DNA from: JBFMFR01 sp040752025
GTDB lineage: Bacteria > Chloroflexota > Anaerolineae > Anaerolineales > UBA4823
DNA: 64,000 nucleotides
Assembly (NCBI GenBank): GCA_040752025.1
Contig: JBFMFR010000039.1
Coordinates: forward strand, 1 to 64,000
Direction of reading: 5' to 3'
Shown here: piece by piece, positions 54,084 to 62,875 of the stretch
Layout of the letters: every line of letters begins with the position of its first letter
How positions within the stretch are numbered: position 1 is the stretch's first letter
The notes under the pieces: generated by a model
The model's database searches: none
Told to the model about the DNA's origin: nothing
Seen by the model: only the letters and a program-made list of their open reading frames with translations
Made by a program: the position numbers and the translations under genes

Positions 54084-55032
54084 GCTGGCCTCCTTGCACG
54101 ATCTGCATAAAGATCTCTTCCAACTCGTACTTCTTGCGCCCAAACCGATTGACCACCAGGTCCGGGTCCTCCAGAAGCAAACGCAGCAAGCGCGTCTCGG
54201 CGGCGGCCTCGTCGCTTACGCTGACCACCCAGCGGGCGGCCTCGCTGGCGGACAACGCCTGCACACCGGTAACCCAGTCCTGGGCCGTCAGCCGGCTCTC
54301 GGCCGCGGCCAGGTCGCCTTTCAGAGCCACTTCATAGACAATCCCACCACTCCCTGCCAGCAAGGCCTCAATCGGACCCTGGCTGACCAACTCGCCCCGG
54401 TTCAGGATGGCAACTGTGTCGCTGATCTGCTGAACATCGTCCAGGATATGGGTGGAATAAAACACGGTGGTGTGCTTGCGCAGCCGTTCGAGCACTTCGA
54501 GCACATCATGACGGCCTAACGGGTCGAGTGAGGCGGCTGGCTCATCCAGGATCAACAGGTCCGGGTAATTGACCTCGGCCTGAGCGATCCCCAGGCGCTG
54601 CCGCTCACCGCCAGAAAGGTTCTTCACGGGGCGATCGGCTTTGTCGATCATGCCCACCAGTTCGAGCATTTCGCTGACCCGCTCAGCGATCAGCTTCTGC
54701 GGACCTTTGAAGTAGAAACGCGCCACGAAGTGCAGCATCTCCCGGGCGGTCATATGCTCATAGAAGCGCGGCTCCTGCGGCAGGTAACCGATGCGCGAGC
54801 GGATCTCGACGCTGTCGCGCCGGATATCCAGGCCGAATACCGACCCGCCTCCCGAAGTGGGCTGGATCAAACCGAGCAGCAGTTTCATCGTGGTGGTTTT
54901 CCCGGCTCCATTCGGGCCCAGGAAACCGAAGATCGAGTTGCTCGGCACGGACAGGTCCAATCCCTTCAGAGCCGTCACCTCCTTGTACTGCTTACCCAGG
55001 TTTTGAGTTTGAATGACAGGGGAACCAGGCAC
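54073..55032 (-). CDS. ABC transporter ATP-binding protein
   Basis: 319 residues. Walker A GPNGAGKTTT, Q loop near YLPQEPRFYEH, signature LSGGERQRLG, Walker B LLILDEPAASLDP and H loop YSTHILDDV. The C-terminal about 80 residues form the extra domain usual in ABC-2-type drug or polysaccharide exporters. Energy source for the adjacent permease. Confidence 0.94.
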   Translation of the reverse strand: MPGSPVIQTQNLGKQYKEVTALKGLDLSVPSNSIFGFLGPNGAGKTTTMKLLLGLIQPTSGGGSVFGLDIRRDSVEIRSRIGYLPQEPRFYEHMTAREMLHFVARFYFKGPQKLIAERVSEMLELVGMIDKADRPVKNLSGGERQRLGIAQAEVNYPDLLILDEPAASLDPLGRHDVLEVLERLRKHTTVFYSTHILDDVQQISDTVAILNRGELVSQGPIEALLAGSGGIVYEVALKGDLAAAESRLTAQDWVTGVQALSASEAARWVVSVSDEAAAETRLLRLLLEDPDLVVNRFGRKKYELEEIFMQIVQGGQHGG

Positions 55033-55062
55033 GATGACACTCTCCTTTCAATCGAAAAAGTA

Positions 55063-55092
55063 ATTATAGCCGCACTTCGCCCTTTGGCCCAA
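55063..55092 (-). promoter_or_regulatory. Promoter of the ABC-2 operon
   Basis: On the minus strand TTGGGC, 18 bases, TATAAT (plus-strand 55087-55092 and 55063-55068), about 30 bases before the ATPase ATG. Confidence 0.5.
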
Positions 55093-55098
55093 GCAACT

Positions 55099-58000
55099 TC
55101 AAGAACCGCCTGGCCTGACGACGAAGGGCAAGTAGAGAGTCGAGCCACAGGATGCGCCGCTGGTAAACTGCCACCAGCTCCCGCCATCAGCGGATACCGA
55201 ACTGGAGGCGTTGCGAGACCGCACCTGCCAGAAATAAGTCGTGTTATCCGCCAGATCGATCAGCGTTGCGCTGGTATTGGCGCCATTGGGCCGCCAGAGA
55301 CCATTGCAGACAGCGTTGTTGGTAGTGTCATAACAATATTCGTAGCTGGCCGCACCACTGCTGGCCTGCCACACCAGGGGCAGCGGGCCGCACAAATTGC
55401 CGGTGGCGTTTAGTGGGCCAATCTTGCTAAAGCCCTCGGGCGGAGCAAGCCGGGTGGTGAAATGCCGCCAGGCGCCGCCATCGGCCTCGACCAGGCCTGT
55501 GCTGTTGCGAGCGCTCACCTGCCAGAAATAGGTGGTAGCGTAATCCAAACCGCTCAATCCAATGCTGGTGCTGCTCGCGCTGCTGTGCCAATCGCTATCA
55601 CAAAGATCGTTATCATCGGTATCCCAGCAGACCTCATAACTGCTGGCGGCGCGGCTGCTGCCCCAATGCAGTGTAGGAGACAGCGCCAGGTTGCTGGCGC
55701 CATCCACCGGACCGATCTTTTCGAACGGGTCAGGCGGGCTGACCTGAGTGATGAAACGCCACCAGACGCGGCCGTCTGCATCCCGAAATCCGCTGCCGTT
55801 CTCGGCCTGCACCTGCCAGTAGTAAGTCACGCCGTAGCTCAATCCGCTGACCAGCGCGCTGGTGCTCCCGCCAGCACTGATCCAGCCGCCATCGCAAAGA
55901 TCGTTGCGGGTCGTGTCGATGCAATAGCGATAACTGCTGGCGCCAACGCTGCCCTGCCAGCTAAGCGCCAGGCTGGTGGAGATGTTCGAGGATAAGTCGG
56001 AAGGAAGCAGCTTATTGAAAGCAGCCGGTAAGCAGGAACTCACCGCCAATCCAAGTTGATATTCAGGGACAACGTGATCGTTGCCCTTTTCATCCACCTT
56101 GATGTAATAGGTGCCCGGTGGGAGCGCATCGACCGCGCATAACCGGTCGATGCGGGCGTAGTTCCCCTCACCCGAGTCGTCATCCCATTCGATCTCAGAC
56201 AGGCCGCCCGGCCCGCTGGCGTACAACCAAAGGCGCGTATCGTACCCGGCGGAACCGGAGGTCTCAATGGTTACCTGCGAGTTCTCGTCCAGGCTGAACA
56301 TGGCCCAGTCCACGTCTGAAGCCGGCAGGATGCTGTGCGCCTGCGGCGATCCAGGCACCAGCCAGGCAGCCTGGCCTGAGGCATTATTGGGCTCATAGGC
56401 ATCGCCAGTGGTAAAGCGCCACCAGGCGCCGCCATCTGCTTCCAGGTCACCGCTGTCGTTGGAGGCATACACCTGCCAAAAATAAGCAGCGTTGGGAGCC
56501 AAACCGCTCAAATCTACGCTGGTATAGCTGCCATTGTCGTGCCAGATCGTTTCGCAGGTCGCGCCGGGAGTGGTATCGTAACAATAGGTGTAACTGGCTG
56601 CGCCGACGCTAGCTTGCCAGCTAAGGGTCAGGGCAGTGGCTGTACCGCCGGCCTGATCGGAGGGGGCGAGCTTGCCAAAAACACCAGGCTCGCAAGAACT
56701 GACCGCCAGGCTGAGCTGGTAGCTGGGCACCTGGTTGTTGTTGCCCCACTCATCTACCTTGACGTAGTAAGTGCCAGGCGCCAGGGACTGGCTGCCGCAC
56801 AGCCTGTCAATGAATGAGTAGTTGCCCACGCCGCCATCGTCATTGTATTCTACCTGGTTCAGGCTGCCATCGTACAACCACAGGCGCGTGTTGTAGCCAG
56901 CAGGGCCAGAGGTTACCAGAATCACCTGTGAATTAGCAGCCAGGTTAAACATCGCCCAATCCACATCGTTGGCAGGCACAATACTGTGCGTTTGCGACGA
57001 ACCCGGAGAAATCAAACTGGCCTGAGCGGAGGTATTGTCGGACTCATACTTATCGCTGGCCGTTGGTCCGATGGAGAACTGCCACCAGACGCCAGCATTG
57101 GCATCGGTGGCCCCGAGGGCATTGCGGGCGCGCACCTGCCAATAATACGTGCTGCCCGAGAGCAGGCCGTTGAGGCTGGCGCTGGTATTGTCGGTAACGA
57201 TCCAACTGCCAGCGCACATGCTATCGTTGGTAAGATCGTAACAATACTCGTAGCTGGTCGCCCCGCTGCTGGGCTGCCAATAAAGATTCAGGCTGGTGGG
57301 CTGGTTCGCCGATAGGTGCTCGGGCCCGCTCTTGGCAAACGCGCCCGGCAGGGCCGCCTGGGTGCTGAAACGCCACCAGACGCCGCCATCCGCCAGGGTG
57401 AGGCCATGCACATTGCGAGCGCGCACCTGCCAGTAGTAGTCCGTGACGCCGCTCAAACCACTCAAAAGCACATTGGTGCTGGCGCCGACGTTGATCCAAC
57501 CGGCGTCGCAAGCTTCGTTATCCAAGGTGTCAAGACAATATTCGTACGAATCCGCTGCGCTGCTGCCGTTCCAGGAGAGCGCCGGGTTGGTGGTCACACC
57601 GGTCGCCCCATCTACTGGACCAACCTTGGTAAAGCCATCCGGCGGGCTGGACTGGACCGTGAAACGCCACCAACTGCCGCCATCTGCAAGCGCTGCCCCT
57701 ACGGGATTGACAGCACGCACCTGCCAATAAACTGTAGCGCCGGAACTCAAGCCGCTCAAAGCCGCGCTGGTGTCGCCCGTACTGTGCCAGGTGGTGTTGC
57801 AAATGCCATCGTTGAAGGCGTCGTAGCAATATTCGTAAGAGACCGCACCCGTGCTGGGCTGCCAGGACAGCGACAGGTTGGCAGGCAAGTCGACTGCGCC
57901 GTTCGCCGGTCCATTCTTGGCAAAGTTAGCTGGCTGGCAGGCATGAGTCGCTGCCGAAGCCAGGTTGCTGTACTCCGAGAATTGACCGTCGCCGCTGCGA

Positions 58001-59508
58001 TAGGCGCGTATGCGGTAGTCATAGCCCGTCCCGCAATCCCGGTCCACATCCGAGTAACCGGTCGCACCGGCTGCCAGTGTGACCACACCCACCCAATCGC
58101 CTTGACCAGCCAGAGAGCGCTCGAGGATAAAGCCCGATTCGGTGACGGCATGATCCTGCCAGGTGAGGTCGATCTGCGTCTGCGAGATGGGTGCGGCCAA
58201 CAGGCTGTCTGGCGCGGCCGGGGAGGCGCACTGGGCATAATCTACATTGTGCTGGTGAAAGACCAGCCAGGCGCTGTAACAATCCCCCCAATCACTGAGG
58301 TACTGGTTGTAATAGGTCGCGACCAAGTCCGGATCGTGGTTGGCAAGCGTCTGGACAATGTGCGAAAAGCCCGAATCCGTGGAGCCTTCGCGCTCGCTCC
58401 ATAAATCCCACAAGATAGCGCCAAAGGTCCACTCAGAGCGATCGCAGGCGGCAAATTCACCGTCATCCCGCGAGAGATCGCGCGGTTCAGCACCTGCGCC
58501 CCAATAGAAATGGGGATCATCCAGGATGCGGGCCGGCAAGAAGCGCGCCCAACCTTCAGCCAACCCATCGGCAGAAGCCAGGTTGCTGCAGCCGCCATGC
58601 GGACCATCGCCATCGTCCAAGGGCGGAAGGCTGCCACCGCGCATGAAATAGAGCAGCGCATGGGCGTACTGATAGATAATCTCGCTGGTGGGCTCAAAAG
58701 CCAGGTAATCATTATCCCAGGCAGGGTAATCGATCGTGCTGCCCCAAAAACTGGGCTCACCCGTAGATCCCAGATCGATCAGGGCGACTACAGGGTCGGG
58801 AGTGAAAGCGGCGCAATCGCGCAGGTAAGCATAAGTGCGGCTCAGATCGTCATAGATGTGCGCGGCTTCATCCGCCGAGGTGTCCGGTGTACCCAGACTG
58901 GGTGCAGTGACCAATGTCAGCGTATCCGTGCCGGGCAGCACCAGCAAGCGCTGGCTTTCTGTTTCGGCCAGCGCATCCCCCATGTGCGTGCGTTCCATGA
59001 CCGTCAGCCGGGTGCTGCCAACTAAGCTAACACCATCGCCACCATCATAAAACACATAACGCAGCTTGAAATACACATTCTTGCCTGCGCCAACCTCGAC
59101 ATTGCCGAAATCGAAATAGCCGGAGTCATCGCTGTGATGCCAGGCGCCGTCCTGGATGTAATTCGCCTCCCGGTCCAGGCCGCAATGGGCGGCGCTGGTG
59201 GCCTCCACGGTGTGCAACGCGCCTCCCAATTGTACATCTGGTCCCAGGGGCACATCTTCCCACAACGCCACCTCGATGCCCCTGAGCGGATAAGCTCGCC
59301 CGTTCTGGTGAATGTAGGTAGCTGCCACACCCCGGATGCGCGCCACACCATTGGGGAGGGCAGAATTCTCCATTGGGCCAGGGCTGGCATCCCGCAACGG
59401 CTGCGCCGAGACCAGGCGGCGCGCCCCATCCTGTGCCAACCTGATCGCACCTGCCAGACATAAGAAAACCACCAGGTAAACACGCCAGAAAGCAGATTTT
59501 GCAGCCAC
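55099..59508 (-). CDS. Very large secreted Fn3/PPC-repeat surface protein
   Basis: 1469 residues. Signal peptide (FWRVYLVVFLCLAGAIRLA). The N-terminal 470 residues may be a metallopeptidase-like or carbohydrate-binding part without a visible HExxH. Then follow about eight Fn3-like repeats with ASSYEYCYDTxN and YWQVRARN cores, interrupted by two pre-peptidase C-terminal (PPC) domains (DVDWAMFNLAANSQV and DVDWAMFSLDENSQV). It ends STLYLPFVVRPGGS. The Fn3 repeats share enough DNA similarity to recombine. Probably a cell-surface or adhesion protein. Confidence 0.9.
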   Translation of the reverse strand: MAAKSAFWRVYLVVFLCLAGAIRLAQDGARRLVSAQPLRDASPGPMENSALPNGVARIRGVAATYIHQNGRAYPLRGIEVALWEDVPLGPDVQLGGALHTVEATSAAHCGLDREANYIQDGAWHHSDDSGYFDFGNVEVGAGKNVYFKLRYVFYDGGDGVSLVGSTRLTVMERTHMGDALAETESQRLLVLPGTDTLTLVTAPSLGTPDTSADEAAHIYDDLSRTYAYLRDCAAFTPDPVVALIDLGSTGEPSFWGSTIDYPAWDNDYLAFEPTSEIIYQYAHALLYFMRGGSLPPLDDGDGPHGGCSNLASADGLAEGWARFLPARILDDPHFYWGAGAEPRDLSRDDGEFAACDRSEWTFGAILWDLWSEREGSTDSGFSHIVQTLANHDPDLVATYYNQYLSDWGDCYSAWLVFHQHNVDYAQCASPAAPDSLLAAPISQTQIDLTWQDHAVTESGFILERSLAGQGDWVGVVTLAAGATGYSDVDRDCGTGYDYRIRAYRSGDGQFSEYSNLASAATHACQPANFAKNGPANGAVDLPANLSLSWQPSTGAVSYEYCYDAFNDGICNTTWHSTGDTSAALSGLSSGATVYWQVRAVNPVGAALADGGSWWRFTVQSSPPDGFTKVGPVDGATGVTTNPALSWNGSSAADSYEYCLDTLDNEACDAGWINVGASTNVLLSGLSGVTDYYWQVRARNVHGLTLADGGVWWRFSTQAALPGAFAKSGPEHLSANQPTSLNLYWQPSSGATSYEYCYDLTNDSMCAGSWIVTDNTSASLNGLLSGSTYYWQVRARNALGATDANAGVWWQFSIGPTASDKYESDNTSAQASLISPGSSQTHSIVPANDVDWAMFNLAANSQVILVTSGPAGYNTRLWLYDGSLNQVEYNDDGGVGNYSFIDRLCGSQSLAPGTYYVKVDEWGNNNQVPSYQLSLAVSSCEPGVFGKLAPSDQAGGTATALTLSWQASVGAASYTYCYDTTPGATCETIWHDNGSYTSVDLSGLAPNAAYFWQVYASNDSGDLEADGGAWWRFTTGDAYEPNNASGQAAWLVPGSPQAHSILPASDVDWAMFSLDENSQVTIETSGSAGYDTRLWLYASGPGGLSEIEWDDDSGEGNYARIDRLCAVDALPPGTYYIKVDEKGNDHVVPEYQLGLAVSSCLPAAFNKLLPSDLSSNISTSLALSWQGSVGASSYRYCIDTTRNDLCDGGWISAGGSTSALVSGLSYGVTYYWQVQAENGSGFRDADGRVWWRFITQVSPPDPFEKIGPVDGASNLALSPTLHWGSSRAASSYEVCWDTDDNDLCDSDWHSSASSTSIGLSGLDYATTYFWQVSARNSTGLVEADGGAWRHFTTRLAPPEGFSKIGPLNATGNLCGPLPLVWQASSGAASYEYCYDTTNNAVCNGLWRPNGANTSATLIDLADNTTYFWQVRSRNASSSVSADGGSWWQFTSGASCGSTLYLPFVVRPGGS

Positions 59509-59565
59509 GTCACCTCTCCCTCGAAAACCGGCGCCGAAAGCCGAGCGGTACTTGAAAGCAAATTC

Positions 59566-59594
59566 ACTATAGCAAAATCTGCCCTTCCCGTCAA
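59566..59594 (-). promoter_or_regulatory. Promoter of the large surface protein
   Basis: On the minus strand TTGACG, 17 bases, TATAGT (plus-strand 59589-59594 and 59566-59571), about 58 bases before the ATG at 59508. Confidence 0.65.
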
Positions 59595-59654
59595 CTATCT
59601 GATTTGATAACCTTCCCCCCTCCTGATCGCCTGGAAAACCAGTTTAGCCCGGGT

Positions 59655-60348
59655 CTACAGTACCATCCCCATGCGGCAGTAAGCCACGCGCTGCTGGAAA
59701 CCCGCTGCTTCGCAGGCTTCCAGCAGCGCCTCATTCCACTGTGGAACTGTGCACTCCACGCGCAATCCCGGACCGTAATGCAGAACACCGCGCAGCGCGG
59801 AGGCGACCATGTACGCCGCCAGGGCAGCGTGCGCCGGGTCGAGTGCGAGGCGCACCTGGTTCAAGCCTTTACCGCGCCGGGAAGCCGAATAGCCATAGCG
59901 CCCCACGATCTGGCCATCCTCCACGGTGCGCAGGATGTAATCTTCATCGTAGGTGCCTTCGGCTGCCAGGAGCACCGGCCTCAGCAAGCGCATCACCCCT
60001 GGGCGGCGGAAGCGCCTCTCTTCAATGGGTTCGTATTTGAGCAAACCAGGCGGAGAAATGCGCTGCTCCAATTCCATGCGCGACCGCCAGTCAAAAGGCT
60101 CCAAGGGAGCGCAGGCATAGCCGGCTGGCAGAACAGGCTCCGGGAGGGATTCGGCGGTTAAATTTTCTGGCTTGAACTCCAGATCGACGCTGCTGCTATA
60201 GTGCTCGAAGCCAAGCTGCTGGTAAAGCGTGAAGGCTGGCAGGTTCCCATCGATCACATCCAGGGTGAGGCGCTTACCCCCGCGCTGGTCGACCAATTCG
60301 AGGGTCGCCTCGAGCAGCTTACGGCAATTCTAGCAAGCGCAGTGCCAT
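59655..60348 (-). pseudogene. GNAT acetyltransferase gene missing its N-terminal half
   Basis: A frame from about 60320 to 59655 begins RKLLEATLELVDQRGGKRL, the middle of a GNAT domain (helix after the acetyl-CoA loop), and continues through ENLTAESL to a second GNAT fold ending YCRMGMVL. The first half of domain 1, with the pyrophosphate loop, is absent. Upstream an ATG (60348) with AGGAGA gives only MALRLLELP before a stop, one base out of frame with the rest. This fits an internal deletion with frameshift. A TTG start near 60296 could still yield the second domain alone. Confidence 0.7.
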
Positions 60349-60389
60349 GTTTGTGTCTCCTAGTGAGGAAGATCGAGAACGCCGCTTCT

Positions 60390-61163
60390 CTAATCGTCTG
60401 CGAGGTGTTTTTCTAAAAAGACGGCCTCGTCCAGCATGCCGTGGCGGCGGTAGAACTCCAGCGCTTCGGAATTATCCGGCATGACGCTGACAGACACTTC
60501 CTCAACACCCCAGGCCTCCATCTTCTCCATCAGGTATTCCAACAGAACACCGCCTATACCACGGCTGCGATGGCTTGCCTGCACCACCAATTCTTCGATC
60601 AGGCAACCGTAGCCGGCGTGATACAGGTTGGGGCGCAGCGAGTAACTCAGCAGTCCGATCACCTGGCCGGAATCCTCCGCCAGCAGCACAAAATCCTCGG
60701 GCAGACCCAGGTATTCGAGGACATAAGCTTCGCTGATCGGGCTTTGCTCATCGATACTGCTGGCGAGTTCCTGGATCAGACTCGCAATGCTGGCCGCATC
60801 CGCCGGACGCGCCTCACGGATGGTTATGCCTTGCACTTCGACATGGCTGGCCGGCACCCAGCCCTCCTGCCCCTGGCGGTCAGTGGCCCAATACCAGCCG
60901 CTTTCGTGCTCGTGCAGGTTGAGCTCTTCGCCTGCCTGGACGGTCAGCTCGGTAGTGGCATAGTCCCGCAAAGCAATCCCCTGCTCGCCGGCGATCCTGA
61001 GGAAATTCTCCGGCGCCCAGCGGCTCTCCCCTGCAACGTTGGTGCACCAGATCCAACCCGGCCATTCGTCGTCCCTCCTGCCCAGTTTCAGCGCTTCACC
61101 TTTGACAATGGTCAACGGGTCGAGGAACGCGGCTGAATAAGCTTGTATAACGATACCTTTCAC
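60390..61163 (-). CDS. SH3-like plus GNAT fusion protein
   Basis: 257 residues. Two small SH3-like beta domains (about 1-55 and 56-112; ESGWYWATDRQGQEGWVPASHVE) precede a GNAT domain (about 115-255) with the acetyl-CoA loop in ASHRSRGIGGVLLEYL and the end SEALEFYRRHGM. The SH3 part may bring the enzyme to a partner. The neighbouring truncated GNAT gene on the same strand may once have formed a pair with it. Confidence 0.87.
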   Translation of the reverse strand: MKGIVIQAYSAAFLDPLTIVKGEALKLGRRDDEWPGWIWCTNVAGESRWAPENFLRIAGEQGIALRDYATTELTVQAGEELNLHEHESGWYWATDRQGQEGWVPASHVEVQGITIREARPADAASIASLIQELASSIDEQSPISEAYVLEYLGLPEDFVLLAEDSGQVIGLLSYSLRPNLYHAGYGCLIEELVVQASHRSRGIGGVLLEYLMEKMEAWGVEEVSVSVMPDNSEALEFYRRHGMLDEAVFLEKHLADD

Positions 61164-61311
61164 ACTGCCTCCATTTCAGTTTTCCAATGCTTTGTTATGC
61201 ACTGCCCTGGCTATCTATTTTAGCCTATTTCCATCGTACGCAGTTCGCTTAAGATACTTTCCTGTGCACACGCAGGTTCAGCGCCTGCCAGATTCTAGCA
61301 TAGTGCCCATC

Positions 61312-61340
61312 TGGACATCACCCCAAATCCATACTATACT
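61312..61340 (+). promoter_or_regulatory. Promoter of the tup operon
   Basis: TGGACA (61312-61317), 17 bases, TATACT (61335-61340), 41 bases before tupB. Just after it lies the inverted repeat TTGTGCCGGTACAA, a possible operator. Confidence 0.55.
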
Positions 61341-61380
61341 TGTGCCGGTACAAATACACAACTTTCTTCGATGAGTCAGA

Positions 61381-62043
61381 ATGCTTTCAAATCTAACCGA
61401 GATCGTCCTGCTATCCCTGCAAATCTCCGGGACCGCGCTGGTATTCAGCACCCTGATCGGCGTACCCCTGGGAGTGGTGATGGGCCTGGCGCGCTTCTTC
61501 GGGCGCCGCTTCATCGTGGCGCTGCTATATACCGGCATGGGCTTTCCACCGGTGGTAATCGGCCTGTTGGTTTACCTGCTGCTTTCACGCAGCGGGCCAT
61601 TGGGCCGCCTGAACCTGGCCTTTATCCCTGAATTATTCACGCCCGGTGCGATGATCGTAGCGCAAACCATCATCGCTTTCCCCCTGGTCGCCGGCTTCAC
61701 CATGGCGGCGGTGATGAGCGTAGACCCACAACTGCACCAGCAAGTGTTATCGCTGGGTGCCACCAAACGCCAGGCAGCCTGGACAGTACTGTGGGAGGCG
61801 CGCCTGGGTGTGGTCGTTTCGATCGTCGCCGGGCTGGGCAGCATCATTTCCGAGGTTGGCGCAGTGATGCTGGTAGGAGGCAACATCGCTCACAGCACAC
61901 GCGTCATGACCACTGCCATCGTATTGGAAACCCGCAAGGGCAACTTCGACCTGGCGCTGGCCCTGGGAGGCTTCTTGCTGCTGCTCTCATTCCTGATCAA
62001 CCTGGCGATGCTGCGCCTGCAAGGGAGGGCCCTGGATGAGTGA
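61381..62043 (+). CDS. tupB: Tungstate-type ABC transporter permease
   Basis: 220 residues with five or six membrane helices and the EAA-like loop LGATKRQAAWTVLWEAR that docks the ATPase. Together with the genes that follow it looks like a tungstate (TupABC) importer. It overlaps tupC by eight bases. Confidence 0.9.
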   Translation: MLSNLTEIVLLSLQISGTALVFSTLIGVPLGVVMGLARFFGRRFIVALLYTGMGFPPVVIGLLVYLLLSRSGPLGRLNLAFIPELFTPGAMIVAQTIIAFPLVAGFTMAAVMSVDPQLHQQVLSLGATKRQAAWTVLWEARLGVVVSIVAGLGSIISEVGAVMLVGGNIAHSTRVMTTAIVLETRKGNFDLALALGGFLLLLSFLINLAMLRLQGRALDE

Positions 62044-62773
62044 AAACCAGCCCGTCTACCAGGTACGCGATTTGCAGAAGAACTACAACGAGCGCACGGT
62101 TTTAGCGCTCGAGTCTCTGGATGTATATCCCGGCGAGATCCTGGCGCTGGTGGGGCCCAGCGGAGCTGGCAAGAGCACCCTGCTGCGCCTGCTCAACTTT
62201 CTGGAAGCCCCCAGCCAGGGATTCATTGAATTTCAGGGGGCGCGCTTCGAACCCGGGCAGGAAATGCCCCTGGCCCAGCGCCGCCGGGTTACCACGGTTT
62301 TCCAGCGCCCGATGCTGCTCAACCAGAGCGTAATCGACAACGTGACCTACGGGCTGCGCCTGCGCGGCGAGCGCAAGGCGCTCGATCTGGCCCGCCAGGC
62401 ATTGACCCAGGTTGGACTAGAGGGTATGCAGGGCCAGCGCGCCCGTTCGCTCTCTGGAGGCGAAGCACAGCGCGTGGCGCTCGCCAGGGCCATCGTGCTG
62501 AAACCAGCAGTCTTGCTGCTGGACGAGCCTACCGCAAACCTGGATCCCTACAACGTTGGACTGATCGAAGACATCGTTCGCCAGGCCAACCGACGCCAGG
62601 AAGTCACGGTTGTGCTGGTGACCCACAATGTTTTCCAAGCCCGCCGCCTGGCCCACCGGGTAGCTTTTCTACTTTCAGGGAAACTGGTAGAAGTCGCCGA
62701 GGTGGAGCCATTCTTTCAATCGCCCCAGGATGAACGCACACGCGCCTTCACGCAGGGCGAAATGGTGTATTGA
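62036..62773 (+). CDS. tupC: Tungstate-type ABC transporter ATP-binding protein
   Basis: 245 residues. Walker A GPSGAGKST, signature LSGGEAQRVALARA, Walker B VLLLDEPTANLDP and H loop VTHNVFQAR. All ATPase motifs are intact. GGGAGG serves the ATG inside tupB. Couples ATP hydrolysis to oxyanion import. Confidence 0.94.
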   Translation: MSENQPVYQVRDLQKNYNERTVLALESLDVYPGEILALVGPSGAGKSTLLRLLNFLEAPSQGFIEFQGARFEPGQEMPLAQRRRVTTVFQRPMLLNQSVIDNVTYGLRLRGERKALDLARQALTQVGLEGMQGQRARSLSGGEAQRVALARAIVLKPAVLLLDEPTANLDPYNVGLIEDIVRQANRRQEVTVVLVTHNVFQARRLAHRVAFLLSGKLVEVAEVEPFFQSPQDERTRAFTQGEMVY

Positions 62774-62875
62774 GATAGCCCGTGTATTCGGGTTGATCAA
62801 AATAACCTGCAAAGTGGCCGAAATCGGCGCCGAAATCGGCAGTGCAGGAATCTAAGTGAGAGCGAGGAGAAAAGC

